62,747 nucleotides of DNA from CAVQUE01 sp046290435 (GTDB lineage: Bacteria > Actinomycetota > Acidimicrobiia > Acidimicrobiales > UBA8592). Numbering within the stretch: the first letter of the stretch is position 1; each line of letters begins with the position of its first letter. Shown piece after piece: positions 7,834 through 16,120 of the stretch. The stretch is taken from the NCBI GenBank assembly GCA_046290435.1, contig JBKAGO010000054.1, forward strand, positions 1 through 62,747. Reading direction: 5' to 3'. A model generated the notes under the pieces. The model was not told the DNA's origin and ran no database searches. It saw only the letters and a list, made by a program, of their open reading frames with translations. Position numbers and translations under genes: made by a program.

Positions 7834-8676
7834 ATGGAGTCCGTTCTGCTACTCGGTGCAACCGGCAACGTCGGGAGGAATGTGGCGCATCGCCTCACTG
7901 AAGCCGGCGAGAGGGTCCGGCGCGCAACTCGCATTCCGAGGGCGGCGATCGACTGTCGGTTCGATTGGCATGACGACCGCTCTTGGGCCGAGGCACTCGC
8001 AGGCGTCGATCGAGTGTTCGTGATGACGCCCGAGACCGCCGGCAACCTCAGCGGCGAGGCCACACAGCTGATCGCGCTGGCCGACGACGTGGGCGTCGAA
8101 CGCATCGTGTTGCTGTCTGCGATCGGCGTTGACGACATGGTTGGGGACCCGACTGGAATGGCGCAGATCGAGGCGGCCGTGATCGACGCATGCGCATCGC
8201 ACTCGATCGTCCGTGCGAACACCTTCATGGAGAACTTCACGACCGGCCCGTTCGCCCGATCGATCATCACGCGTGACGCCGTGATTGCACCGGTTGGCAA
8301 TGCTCGGGTCTCGTTCGTGTGCGCAGCCGACATCGCTCGGGTGGTCGCTCACGAGCTGAGCAGCTCAGCTCGAGGCGGCCTGCTGCAGGTCACCGGGGAC
8401 GAAGCGTTGACGTTCTTCGACTGCGCTCGAACGATCGGCGAGACGACGGGTCGCACGATCGATTTCATCGACCCGGGCGTCGACGGTATGCGCTCGATAC
8501 TCGAGGACGCAGCAACTCCGCCACCGGTGGTCGATCTGATTCTCGGGTTCTACGCGACCCTCGCCTCTGGCGCTCACGCCCTCATGACGAGCACCGTGGC
8601 CGACCTCACCGGTCATGCCCCCACCTCGTTCGCCGAGTTCTGCTCGACCAATGACCATGTGTGGAGCCAGCGGTGA
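7834..8676 (+). CDS. NmrA/SDR-type NAD(P)-binding oxidoreductase
   Basis: A 280-residue protein with the Rossmann start LLLGATGNVGRNVAHRL (GxxGxxG, residues about 6-15) and the RIVLLSAIGVDD segment of NmrA-like atypical short-chain dehydrogenases, relatives of quinone and azo reductases. ATG 7834 is chosen because GAAGGAGAA lies six bases upstream. It is controlled by the divergent TetR repressor through the two operators. The pairing suggests a reductase induced by a small toxic molecule such as a quinone; that substrate is inference. It overlaps the next gene by four bases. Confidence 0.82.
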   Translation: MESVLLLGATGNVGRNVAHRLTEAGERVRRATRIPRAAIDCRFDWHDDRSWAEALAGVDRVFVMTPETAGNLSGEATQLIALADDVGVERIVLLSAIGVDDMVGDPTGMAQIEAAVIDACASHSIVRANTFMENFTTGPFARSIITRDAVIAPVGNARVSFVCAADIARVVAHELSSSARGGLLQVTGDEALTFFDCARTIGETTGRTIDFIDPGVDGMRSILEDAATPPPVVDLILGFYATLASGAHALMTSTVADLTGHAPTSFAEFCSTNDHVWSQR

Positions 8677-9431
8677 GCTCCGGTGTTCCCGTTGCGGCCG
8701 TCGAGTTCTTCGCAGAGCTGGCCGACAACAACACCCGTGATTGGTGGAAGGCGAACGTCGACCGCTACCACTCCGAAGTCCGAGAGCCGTTCCAGGCCCT
8801 GCTCGGGCAGGTCGCCCCCGAACGCGAGTGGCGAACGTATCGACCTCGGCGAGATACGCGCTTCGCCAAGGACAAGACCCCGTACAAGGACTTCATCGGC
8901 GCCGTCTCCCAACTGGACTCGGGCACCGGCCAGTTCATCCGGATCGATCGGCACGGCCTCCTGGTCGGCACCGGGTATCCCACGATGGCAAGAGATCAAC
9001 TCACTCGATTCCGAGCAGCGCTCGACGAACCCGACACCGGAGACGCCTTCGTGACCGGGGTAGTGAACGCGGAGGCGAGTGGAGTGCGCGTGACCGGTGG
9101 CCGCTATCCGGCACTCACCACCGCACCACGCGGCTACCCAAAGAACCACCCCCGCATCGAGTGGCTCAGAGTCAAGGGCGTCGAGATCCCTCAACGCATC
9201 GGAACCCCCGAATGGCTCAGCTCCGAGTCCGCAGCCGACAACATCCGAGACCTACTCCGACGCGGCACCGACGTGCTCACCTGGCTCGACCAACACGTCG
9301 GACCATCCGAACTCACACCCGAAGAGATCTGGGCGCGCCGAGAAAGCGAAAACGAGCCGCATGACCACGCCAGCAGCCACTCGGTATCGACACTTGCGAT
9401 CGCCGCTACGACGTCGCGCGACCTCTCGTAA
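8673..9431 (+). CDS. DUF2461 family protein
   Basis: A 252-residue protein matching the DUF2461 family: AVEFFAELADNNTRDWWKAN at the N-terminus, then RDTRFAKDKTPYK with the conserved basic and Asp residues, and YPKNHPRIEWLR later. The family's biochemical role is unknown. GTG 8673 overlaps the TGA of the reductase (GTGA), indicating translational coupling. The last 25 residues, after about residue 225, are low complexity and run past the usual family end. Confidence 0.8.
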   Translation: MSSGVPVAAVEFFAELADNNTRDWWKANVDRYHSEVREPFQALLGQVAPEREWRTYRPRRDTRFAKDKTPYKDFIGAVSQLDSGTGQFIRIDRHGLLVGTGYPTMARDQLTRFRAALDEPDTGDAFVTGVVNAEASGVRVTGGRYPALTTAPRGYPKNHPRIEWLRVKGVEIPQRIGTPEWLSSESAADNIRDLLRRGTDVLTWLDQHVGPSELTPEEIWARRESENEPHDHASSHSVSTLAIAATTSRDLS

Positions 9432-9863
9432 ACGCGGCGGGAGAAGCTCCGGTCGTCCACACACACCCGGCGATATGGGCCGGCGCAGCACGGATCCGCT
9501 CGCAGGCCACTACGCCGAGGACGAAGTGGCCGTCAGGGGGCGGGCGAGTTGGCCGTCGCTGGGCAGGTTCTCTCGGCAGCCGACATCGACGAAGCCGCTC
9601 CTGTGGCGCGCTGCGGCGGTCCACGCCGTCGAGCCGAACCAGACCCACAGGTTCGACGATCGGGCTTCCTCGAGATTTCTTCCCTGCCGGGTTGCGTATC
9701 GAACGTATGTTCGCAAGAGTAGCCATACGTCGCTCTTCCCCGGCGATGCTCGCAACCCTCGGGTTGCCTCTGAAACCGATCGACACCTGCGCCTGGCTCT
9801 CGGGCTCGTCGTGCGTGTCGCTGTCACCGATGCCTCCGCTGCATCGCAGAGAAGGAGCTGTCC
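9432..9863 (+). other. 432-bp upstream region of the HNH gene; contains the LexA box, otherwise no gene seen
   Basis: No convincing coding region on either strand. It holds the LexA-type palindrome at 9699-9714 and, at its end, the AGAAGGAG ribosome-binding site just before GTG 9864. Frames open through here continue as shadows of the HNH gene. Confidence 0.6.
9699..9714. promoter_or_regulatory. LexA (SOS) box
   Basis: TCGAAC-GTAT-GTTCGC matches the mycobacterial/actinobacterial SOS box TCGAAC-N4-GTTCGA at all but the final base, with a perfect CGAAC/GTTCG core. It lies about 150 bp upstream of the DUF222/HNH gene, a family known to carry LexA boxes in mycobacteria (the 13E12 repeat genes). 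Confidence 0.75.
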
Positions 9864-11261
9864 GTGGAGACCCCGGACGTCGTACTCGAGGAGTTGCGCA
9901 GCGTCCTTTCGGACGCGGGCGACATCCCGTTGTCGTGCTGGAGTCGCGACGAGCTTGCCCACTGGCTGTGCGGGTTGCAGGACATCCGTGCCCAGATCGA
10001 CGGGCTGTTGTGTGCTGCTGCGGCCGAAGGCCAATCAGCTGCGCTCTATCAGCTCGACCGGGCCCGCTCGCTGCGCCAGTTCGTCGCGCTGCGCACTCGG
10101 ACGAATCCTGCCGATGTCGGTGCCGACCTCGCCCTGGGAACCTGGCTCGTCGGGTTCCCCGTCGTCGCCCGGGCTCTCGCTGCGGGACGGATCACCCGCC
10201 GTCACGCGCAACATTTGCGCGAACTCGACAACCCCCGCTCCCACCGACACCTCCTCGACGGCATCGACTACCTCACCGACGCCGCCCACGGCTGCTCCTG
10301 GGAAGGCTTAATCGAGGCCTGCAACCGCTGGCTCGCACACGCCGACCCCGACGGCAGACTCCCCGACGAAAACGAACGCGGCCGCCGCTGCTCAGTGAAG
10401 AAGCGTGCCGACGGCACCGTCAGCGGGCAGTTCAACCTCGACACCATCGGCGGCGACGCCGTCCGCACCGCCATCGAACGCGAAGCTCACCGCCTCTTCT
10501 GCATCGACGCCGATCCCAGCAATCCCGAATGGAAACAGCGCAACCACACCCAACGCATGGCCGACGCGTTGGTGAACCTCATCACCCGCGGCGCGCTCCG
10601 CACCGACCGCACCGTCGGCGCACCACTGGTTCACGTCGTGGTGGGCCTCGAGATCCTCGAAGAAGCCATGTGCCGCAAAGCAGCAGCCGAAGCCGGCGTC
10701 CTGCCCGTCGGCCCCGACGGCAAGCCACTCGGCGACGACCTCGGCATCGACCCCCACAATCCGCTGCGGCGCTGCGAGCTCGTCGACGGCACACCGCTTC
10801 ATCCGAACCAGGTACTGGCGTTGCTCGGTGTCGCCACCATCCGCCGCATCGTCCTCGATGCAGACGGCGAAATCCTCGACATCGGACGCGCCTCACGCGA
10901 CTTCCCCCGCTACATGAAAGACGCCGCCACCGCCGCGCAGCGCGGCCGATGCTGCGAACACGGCTGCGACGCCAAACCAACCTGGCTCCACGCCGACCAC
11001 ATCGTGCCCTGGACACCCAACGACCCCAGCCAACCCGCCGGACGCACCGCCACCCGAAACCTCCAGATGCTCTGCGGCGCCGGCAACCACGCCAAGAGCA
11101 ACCGACCCAACCCACCACCACCCACACCACCGGCCCGGACGAAGAGCTCCCCGCCGGCGAGACCAGCGGCGGCGAGACCCCGCCACGGAACCCGACGCGC
11201 CGAACCGGCCGACGACGCATCCAAACCCGGATCACCAGCCGGCGATTCGCCCCAGCCATGA
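9864..11261 (+). CDS. DUF222 / HNH endonuclease protein (13E12 family type)
   Basis: A 465-residue protein with an N-terminal DUF222 region (DELAHWLCGLQDIRAQIDGL and AGRITRRHAQHLRELDNPR) and a C-terminal HNH nuclease module: CCEHGCD supplies a zinc-knuckle cysteine pair, LHADHIVPW the first catalytic histidine region, and TRNLQMLCGAGNHAKSN the end of the beta-beta-alpha-metal fold. The C-terminal tail after about residue 415 is Pro- and Arg-rich. GTG 9864 is preceded by AGAAGGAG. The upstream LexA box suggests DNA-damage induction. Members are multi-copy in many actinobacteria; whether they are mobile or act in DNA repair is unsettled. Confidence 0.88.
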   Translation: METPDVVLEELRSVLSDAGDIPLSCWSRDELAHWLCGLQDIRAQIDGLLCAAAAEGQSAALYQLDRARSLRQFVALRTRTNPADVGADLALGTWLVGFPVVARALAAGRITRRHAQHLRELDNPRSHRHLLDGIDYLTDAAHGCSWEGLIEACNRWLAHADPDGRLPDENERGRRCSVKKRADGTVSGQFNLDTIGGDAVRTAIEREAHRLFCIDADPSNPEWKQRNHTQRMADALVNLITRGALRTDRTVGAPLVHVVVGLEILEEAMCRKAAAEAGVLPVGPDGKPLGDDLGIDPHNPLRRCELVDGTPLHPNQVLALLGVATIRRIVLDADGEILDIGRASRDFPRYMKDAATAAQRGRCCEHGCDAKPTWLHADHIVPWTPNDPSQPAGRTATRNLQMLCGAGNHAKSNRPNPPPPTPPARTKSSPPARPAAARPRHGTRRAEPADDASKPGSPAGDSPQP

Positions 11262-11419
11262 AGTACCCGACGCCGACGGTCGACGGATCACTCAGCGACC
11301 GACTCCCGACGCCATGACGACCGACGCCTTTACTGCAAGCGCGTCTGCGGTGCCGGAGCCTCGCATGTGCCCGAAGCGTCGCCGGCCGTCATGTATGGAC
11401 ACGACGTGGCAGTCGGGCG

Positions 11420-12004
11420 TCAGAGCAACTCGAGGATCGACCAGACGGCCAGCGACGCGAAGACGGCCGACGCCACGTAGTTGATGCGATGGATCGGCAC
11501 GCGGGCCACGATCTGGCGACCGAAGGTCGCGGCCAGGGCGGCCACCGACGCCAGCGCGGTCAGTGCCCCGATCCAGATCGCGACGGGCGAATCGCTGCGC
11601 GCCGCCAGGCCGGCCGTGGCCAGCTGGGTGAGGTCGCCCCACTCGGCCAGGGCCACCAGGGCGAAACTGCCGACCAGCGCAGCCCGTGCCGTCGTCGAGA
11701 CCACCGGCTCGTCGCCCTCGATCGCCTCGCCGCCCGAGCGCGCCGAGCGGAACAACACGATGGCGCCGATGGCGAACATGGCCGCAACGACGCTGCCGAC
11801 CACGGCGTCGGGCAACAGGCCGATGGCGCTGCCGGCGGCGACGGCGACGGTGACATGGATCGTGAACGCCGCCACCGCGCCCAGCCACACCAGCAGCGGC
11901 CGGCGGAACCGGGCCACGAGCACGACCGTCGCGATCATCGTCTTGTCGGGCAGCTCGGCCGGGAAGACGGTGGCGAACGCTCTGAGGGCTTCGGTGAAGA
12001 ACAT
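11420..12004 (-). CDS. TMEM165/GDT1 (UPF0016) family cation exporter
   Basis: A 194-residue membrane protein with two homologous halves, each carrying the family's acidic helix: FPAELPDKT near residue 15 and ALAEWGDLTQ near residue 122 (ExGD[KR]T consensus, with P replacing G in the first). About six transmembrane helices are evident. The family moves Mn2+ or Ca2+ out of the cytoplasm in exchange for protons. ATG 12004 is chosen because homology begins there (MFFTEALRAFATVF). A structured 130-nt leader upstream suggests metal-responsive RNA control. Confidence 0.88.
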   Translation of the reverse strand: MFFTEALRAFATVFPAELPDKTMIATVVLVARFRRPLLVWLGAVAAFTIHVTVAVAAGSAIGLLPDAVVGSVVAAMFAIGAIVLFRSARSGGEAIEGDEPVVSTTARAALVGSFALVALAEWGDLTQLATAGLAARSDSPVAIWIGALTALASVAALAATFGRQIVARVPIHRINYVASAVFASLAVWSILELL

Positions 12005-12135
12005 GGGTCTGGCTCCTGGGCGGATCGGCTGGTGGTGTCGCCGGCATCCGTCGTGACCGGAGCCCATGCCACTGTCGGGAAGACCTCGGCCGCGGCGAAA
12101 CGCCTGGCCGAAGGTCTCGTCCACCCGCATCGCTG
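12005..12135 (-). promoter_or_regulatory. Structured leader of the cation exporter; possible Mn2+ riboswitch-like element
   Basis: Transcribed leftward, this segment contains a strong stem (12081-12117): AGACCU(U)CGGCC pairs with GGCCGAGGUCU around an inner GGCG-UUU-CGCC. After it come GGGCUCCGGUCACGACGG, GCCGGCGACACC and, just before the ATG, GGAGCCAGACCC, which could close an outer helix with GGCUCC. Exporters of this family are often controlled by yybP-ykoY Mn2+ riboswitches, but the canonical GGGGAGUAG is not clearly present. Confidence 0.35.
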
Positions 12136-12299
12136 CGAGCCACCGACCGGACCCGGTATGTGGGTCAGCGTGTCGACCGGTGGAGACTCGGACTACTCCC
12201 CTTCGATGCGCAGGAGCGTAGTGGATCGTCGCCGTGACTGCGCGAATCGGAGTGCCCGGCAGATGGCACCTAACCGCTGTCGCGGCGCTGCGTCCTGGC

Positions 12300-12837
12300 C
12301 CGCCGTGCATCGACTCACCGGCTTGGTCATCTCCGGTTCGGCGGCTCCGGGGGGTGATGGCCCGGTGCCGCTCAACGGCGCCATCGCGTACTGGTTCTCC
12401 ACGCCGTTCGCCGTCGACATCGACGCCGGTAGGGCGACACCGCTGGGTCCGCCCGGAGGGCAGTCCGATCCGACGAAGCTCGCCCGGGGCAACGACGCGG
12501 CCAACATCGTGGTGCGCGTCAGCGATCCCGAGGATTCGAACCTGGCCACCGAATCGAGCGCGCGTCGACATCGACCTCGACCTCGGCAACGCCGTGTTCG
12601 CCGACGGCGGTGTCTGGTGGATCAACTCGCGCTCGGGTATCTCGTTCCAGGACGGCACCACCGCCCTGCACGAGGCGCTGGCCTTCTACGACTTCGGAGG
12701 GCCTGTGGGTCGTCGTGCAGCGGTTCACCATCTCCGAGGAGAACCCCGACGGCAGCCGCACGAGCACCTTCACAACCCAGGTGGCGCAGCTCGACCCCGC
12801 CACCGGCGCAGAACTCGGCTCGGTGCCCCTCGACTGA
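12300..12837 (+). pseudogene. Frameshifted remnant of a secreted or propeller-like protein gene
   Basis: Three reading frames must be joined to follow one plausible protein. About 12300-12560 reads LNGAIAYWFSTPFAVDID and DPTKLARGNDAANIVVRVSD. From about 12564 another frame reads VDIDLDLGNAVFADGGVWW and ALHEALAFYDFGG. From about 12698 a third frame reads GLWVVVQRFTISEENPDG and ends AQLDPATGAELGSVPLD with a stop at 12837. Each piece has natural composition, unlike GC-shadow frames, so two indels (or sequencing errors) are likely. The true start could not be found and the family is not recognised. Confidence 0.55.
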
Positions 12838-12859
12838 CAGAGCACAGCCGGTCGGCGCG

Positions 12860-13216
12860 TCAGTCGTCCCGGTGGGCGGTGTCGGGCGTGAAGGCGGGGG
12901 TGCACACCGACAGGTACTCGGCTCCATCGGCATCGGGGGTGCTGTAGCGGACCCACTCGCCGGCGCGGACCACGAGGGCCTGCCCCGCACTCACCTCGAT
13001 CGTGTCGCCCTCGGTGTCGACGCGCACCGTGCCCCGAAGCACCACGGTGACCTCGTCGAAATCGGGACGCTGGCCGGGTTCGTCCCAGCCGCCGGGCGCC
13101 ACCATGCGGGCCACGCTCAGCGACGGCGTCGACGTGTTGACCGCACCGACGTACTCCTCGATGAGCTTGGGCTCGACTCCGGGAACGACGAAGGGCGTGG
13201 CGATGAGCTCGGGCAT
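12860..13216 (-). CDS. Cupin-domain protein
   Basis: A 118-residue single-domain cupin. The two barrel motifs are visible but lack the usual histidines: PGGWDEPGQRPDFDEVTVVLRG and then ISVEAGQALVVRAGEWVRYS-like EVSAGQALVVRAGEWVRY. Start at ATG 13216 (MPELIATPFVVPGVEPK); the frame is open further upstream but loses homology-like content. It is divergent from heme oxygenase, whose promoter lies in the 128-bp gap. Function is not predictable beyond small-molecule binding or isomerase-like activity; the missing metal-binding histidines argue against a dioxygenase. Confidence 0.75.
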   Translation of the reverse strand: MPELIATPFVVPGVEPKLIEEYVGAVNTSTPSLSVARMVAPGGWDEPGQRPDFDEVTVVLRGTVRVDTEGDTIEVSAGQALVVRAGEWVRYSTPDADGAEYLSVCTPAFTPDTAHRDD

Positions 13217-13308
13217 GACGTTGATGATCCCACGAACCGATGATCGCGAGGACACGGTTGCGCCCGGGGCCGCTCCCGGCCGGACCGACCGGCCTGCGGC
13301 CATTGTCA

Positions 13309-13338
13309 TTTACAAGGCTGTCCCCTCCTTGTTAGGGT
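13309..13338 (+). promoter_or_regulatory. Promoter of the heme oxygenase gene (TTTACA-18-TAGGGT, leaderless)
   Basis: -35 TTTACA (13309-13314), 18-bp spacer, -10 TAGGGT (13333-13338), then TGCCGA and the ATG at 13345. The best-formed leaderless promoter in the window. Confidence 0.6.
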
Positions 13339-13344
13339 TGCCGA

Positions 13345-14040
13345 ATGCACCACGACGAGGCCCCGACTGCCGAACCCCCCACGCTCTCGATGCGCCTGCA
13401 CGACGAGACGGCCGACGTCCACGACGCCGCCGAGCGGGCACCGTTCATCACGAACCTGCTCGAAGGCGGGCTCACCATCGACGCCTACGTTCTGCTGCTG
13501 GCGCAGTACCTGCCGGTGTACCGGGCCCTGGAGACCACCGCCGCCCGGTACCGCTACGACCCGGTCATCGGCGATCTCGTCCCTGCCGCGCTCGATCGAG
13601 CTGCGGCCATCGAGCACGACCTGCGCGTCCTCGGCGGCGACGCAGCCGACGCGATCGAACCCACCGCAGCGACCGCCGACTACGTGGCCCGCATCACCGA
13701 GACGTCCGCCGACTGGCCCGGCGGGTTCGTGGCCCACCACTACGTTCGCTATCTCGGCGACCTGTCGGGCGGCCAGATCATCCGCAGGATCCTGAGCCGT
13801 CACTACGGGCTCACCGACGACCGGGGCCTGTCGTTCTACGTGTTCGACGACATCGACAACGGCGTGCAGTTCAAGAAGCGCTACCGGGCCGCCCTCGACC
13901 GCGCCCCGTGGGGCCCGGCCGAACAGGACCGCATCGTCGAAGAAGCCCGCCGCGCGTTCGAGCACAATCTCGCAGTGTTCGCATCGCTCGACGGCAGCGC
14001 CGCTGCGCTGGCCGGTGCCGGCGGCCCGGCCGACATCTGA
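13345..14040 (+). CDS. hmuO: Heme oxygenase (biliverdin-producing)
   Basis: A 231-residue protein with the family signature YLGDLSGGQIIRRIL near residues 133-147 and the proximal heme-ligand histidine in TADVHDAAERAPF (His26). FYVFDDIDNG and FKKRYR also match bacterial heme oxygenases. It opens heme to biliverdin, CO and Fe2+, for iron scavenging or bilin supply; the electron donor is not encoded nearby. It is preceded by a leaderless promoter. No heme transporter or Fur-type box was recognised next to it. It converges on the carboxyltransferase gene, 19 bp away. Confidence 0.92.
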   Translation: MHHDEAPTAEPPTLSMRLHDETADVHDAAERAPFITNLLEGGLTIDAYVLLLAQYLPVYRALETTAARYRYDPVIGDLVPAALDRAAAIEHDLRVLGGDAADAIEPTAATADYVARITETSADWPGGFVAHHYVRYLGDLSGGQIIRRILSRHYGLTDDRGLSFYVFDDIDNGVQFKKRYRAALDRAPWGPAEQDRIVEEARRAFEHNLAVFASLDGSAAALAGAGGPADI

Positions 14041-14059
14041 GCCGGCCACCAACGCTGGG

Positions 14060-16120
14060 TCAGAGCTCGCCGGTGGCCCGCCAGCGGTCTCGCTCGGCGT
14101 CGAAGGCCGCCCGCTGGCGGACTCGGAACGCGGCGATGTCGTCGGCGTCGGCGGCCAGGTCGGCCTCGTAGGCGGCGAGCGAGAAGTCCGTGGCCTCGAT
14201 CGCGATGTCGAGCGTGCCCTCCACCGCTCGGGCCCGCAGCTCGGCCAGCTCCTCGGTGCTGACCGGGTGGAACCGGATCTGGTCGAAGGTCCGCAACAGC
14301 CACGGCACCTCCGGCTCGGGCCCCGGCGTCGGCGTGTCGAGATACCAGACCGGCACCGTGCGCCCGACGAACTGGTAGCCGCCGGGACCCTCCATGCCGT
14401 AGATGCACAGGTACGCGCCCCCGATGCCCACGGCGTTCTGGGGCGTCCAGGTGCGCGCCGGGTTGTACTTCGTGGTCACCAGCCGGTGGCGGGGGTCGAG
14501 CGGCGTCGCCACCGGCGCGCCGAGGTACACGTCGCCGAGGCCGAGCACGAGGTACCGGGCGTCGTGCACGGTGCGGCGCACGTCCTCGACGTCGTCGAGC
14601 CCGTTGACCCGGCGGATGAACTCGATGTTCGACGGGCACCAGGGGGCGTCGTCGCGCACCACCTGCATGTAGCGGGCAATGGCCTCGAGCGTCGAGGGGT
14701 CCTCCCACGACAAGGGCAGGTGCACGGTGCGTCCGGGGATGACGAGCTCGGTGGGATCGGGCAACGCGTCGAGCGCTTCACCCAACAGGCCCAGCAGCGC
14801 ACCGGTCGGCAGGCGGTCGGGGTCGACGTGCACCAGCAGCGAACGGATGCCGGCGGTGAGATCCACGAAGGCATCGGCGGCGTGCTCGGCGAGCCACTGC
14901 TCGAGCAGGTGCACCTGGGCCCGCAACCGGAGATCGAGGGTCATGTCGCCGAACTCGACGAGGACGAACTCGTCGCCGGCGCGCCGGATGACCGCCTCGG
15001 GCCGGCGATCGGTGGCCGCCAGGACTGCGAGGACACCACCGTCGAGCGCAGGCGTCGACACGCCCGGCGGCCGGTTGGACTCCGTCCGCAGACGGGCGAC
15101 GGTACTGCGCCGGTCGGCACGGCCCGCTGCCACGCCGTCGAGCGACACCAGCCGGAACGCGACGGTGTCGCCGGGCGCCAGCTGGCCGAGCTTCCACCGG
15201 TCGGTCGACACCACCGTGAACGGGCATGTGAACCCGCCGAGGCTCGGGCCGTCGGGGCCGAGCACCACCGGGGTGTCGCCGGTGAAGTCGACCGCGCCGA
15301 ACGCATAGCCGTTGTCGTGGATGTTGGAGGGGTGGAGCCCGGCCTCGCCGCCATCGGAGCGTGCCCATGCGGGGGCCGGGCCCGACAGGCGCACGCCGGT
15401 GCGGGCGGCGTGGGACTGCACCTGCCAGCGGGCCGCGAGCAGTTCACCGATGCCGTGCTCGGTGAAGAACTCCGGCGCGGCGTGGGGCCCTTCGGTGACG
15501 TCGAGGGTCCAGCTCCGGCCGATGACCGGGATGGCCTGGGTGCGCAGCGGGAACGGGACCCGCTCGCCCACGGCGTCGCCGACGCTCAGCTCGTCGCCGG
15601 CGCGCAGCTCGCGGCCGTCGTGACCGCCGAAGCCGCCGAGGGTGAAGGTGGCCCGGCTGCCGAGGACGACCGGGACGTCGAAGCCGCCGCGCACCGCCAC
15701 ATAGGCGCGCATGCCCGCGCCCTGGAGTGACCCGATGTCGACAACGGAGCCGGCGCCCACCTCGATCGGGTGCCAGAACGGCACCGGGTAGCCGTCGACG
15801 GTGACGTCCATCGCCGCGCCGCCAAACGCGATGACGGCCGGGCCGTCGAAGGTCAGCGCGGGGCCCTGCACCGTGCACTCGAGCCCGGCAGCGTCGGGAA
15901 GATTGCCGACGATCCGGTTGGCGAGCTCCATCGACAGCGAGTCCATCGCGCCGCTCGGCGGGACGCCCACCATCCAGTAGCCCAGGCGCCCGTGGGCGTC
16001 CTGGACGGTGGTCTGGATGCCGGGGCGGGTGACCCGCACGGCCACCCCGGCGGCCACCGGATCGATGAACAGCGGCTCGGAGGCGAAGACGTCGGGCAGC
16101 GGAGCCGAGGTCGGGCTCAC
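14060..16120 (-). CDS. Stand-alone carboxyltransferase half of a urea/guanidine carboxylase (KipA-KipI type domains)
   Basis: A 686-residue protein. The first part (TRPGIQTTVQDAHGRLGYW, then VGVPPSGAMDSLSMELANRI) is the KipA/CT_A_B domain; the second (FVLVEFGDMTLDLRLRAQVH through YGMEGPGGYQFVGRTVPVW) is the KipI/CT_C_D domain. Together they form the carboxyltransferase unit of urea and guanidine carboxylases. The N-terminal biotin carboxylase (ATP-grasp) and the C-terminal biotin carrier, which normally make these proteins about 1,200 residues, are both absent: the protein begins just before the CT domain and stops after it. GTG 16120 overlaps the TGA of the upstream gene, so the short form is a genuine gene start. 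It is the last gene of the operon; no allophanate hydrolase follows. It may need biotin subunits encoded elsewhere, or act as a 5-oxoprolinase-like enzyme. Confidence 0.8.
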   Translation of the reverse strand: MSPTSAPLPDVFASEPLFIDPVAAGVAVRVTRPGIQTTVQDAHGRLGYWMVGVPPSGAMDSLSMELANRIVGNLPDAAGLECTVQGPALTFDGPAVIAFGGAAMDVTVDGYPVPFWHPIEVGAGSVVDIGSLQGAGMRAYVAVRGGFDVPVVLGSRATFTLGGFGGHDGRELRAGDELSVGDAVGERVPFPLRTQAIPVIGRSWTLDVTEGPHAAPEFFTEHGIGELLAARWQVQSHAARTGVRLSGPAPAWARSDGGEAGLHPSNIHDNGYAFGAVDFTGDTPVVLGPDGPSLGGFTCPFTVVSTDRWKLGQLAPGDTVAFRLVSLDGVAAGRADRRSTVARLRTESNRPPGVSTPALDGGVLAVLAATDRRPEAVIRRAGDEFVLVEFGDMTLDLRLRAQVHLLEQWLAEHAADAFVDLTAGIRSLLVHVDPDRLPTGALLGLLGEALDALPDPTELVIPGRTVHLPLSWEDPSTLEAIARYMQVVRDDAPWCPSNIEFIRRVNGLDDVEDVRRTVHDARYLVLGLGDVYLGAPVATPLDPRHRLVTTKYNPARTWTPQNAVGIGGAYLCIYGMEGPGGYQFVGRTVPVWYLDTPTPGPEPEVPWLLRTFDQIRFHPVSTEELAELRARAVEGTLDIAIEATDFSLAAYEADLAADADDIAAFRVRQRAAFDAERDRWRATGEL

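Noticed and set aside
9692..11317. 541-residue rightward frame overlapping the HNH gene
   Set aside because: Arg/Pro-rich shadow of the DUF222/HNH gene in another frame; no ribosome-binding site and no motif.
11489..13243. 584-residue rightward frame over the exporter gene
   Set aside because: Most of it is the antisense of the exporter and its leader; only the segment from about 12300 looks protein-like and is reported as part of a broken gene.
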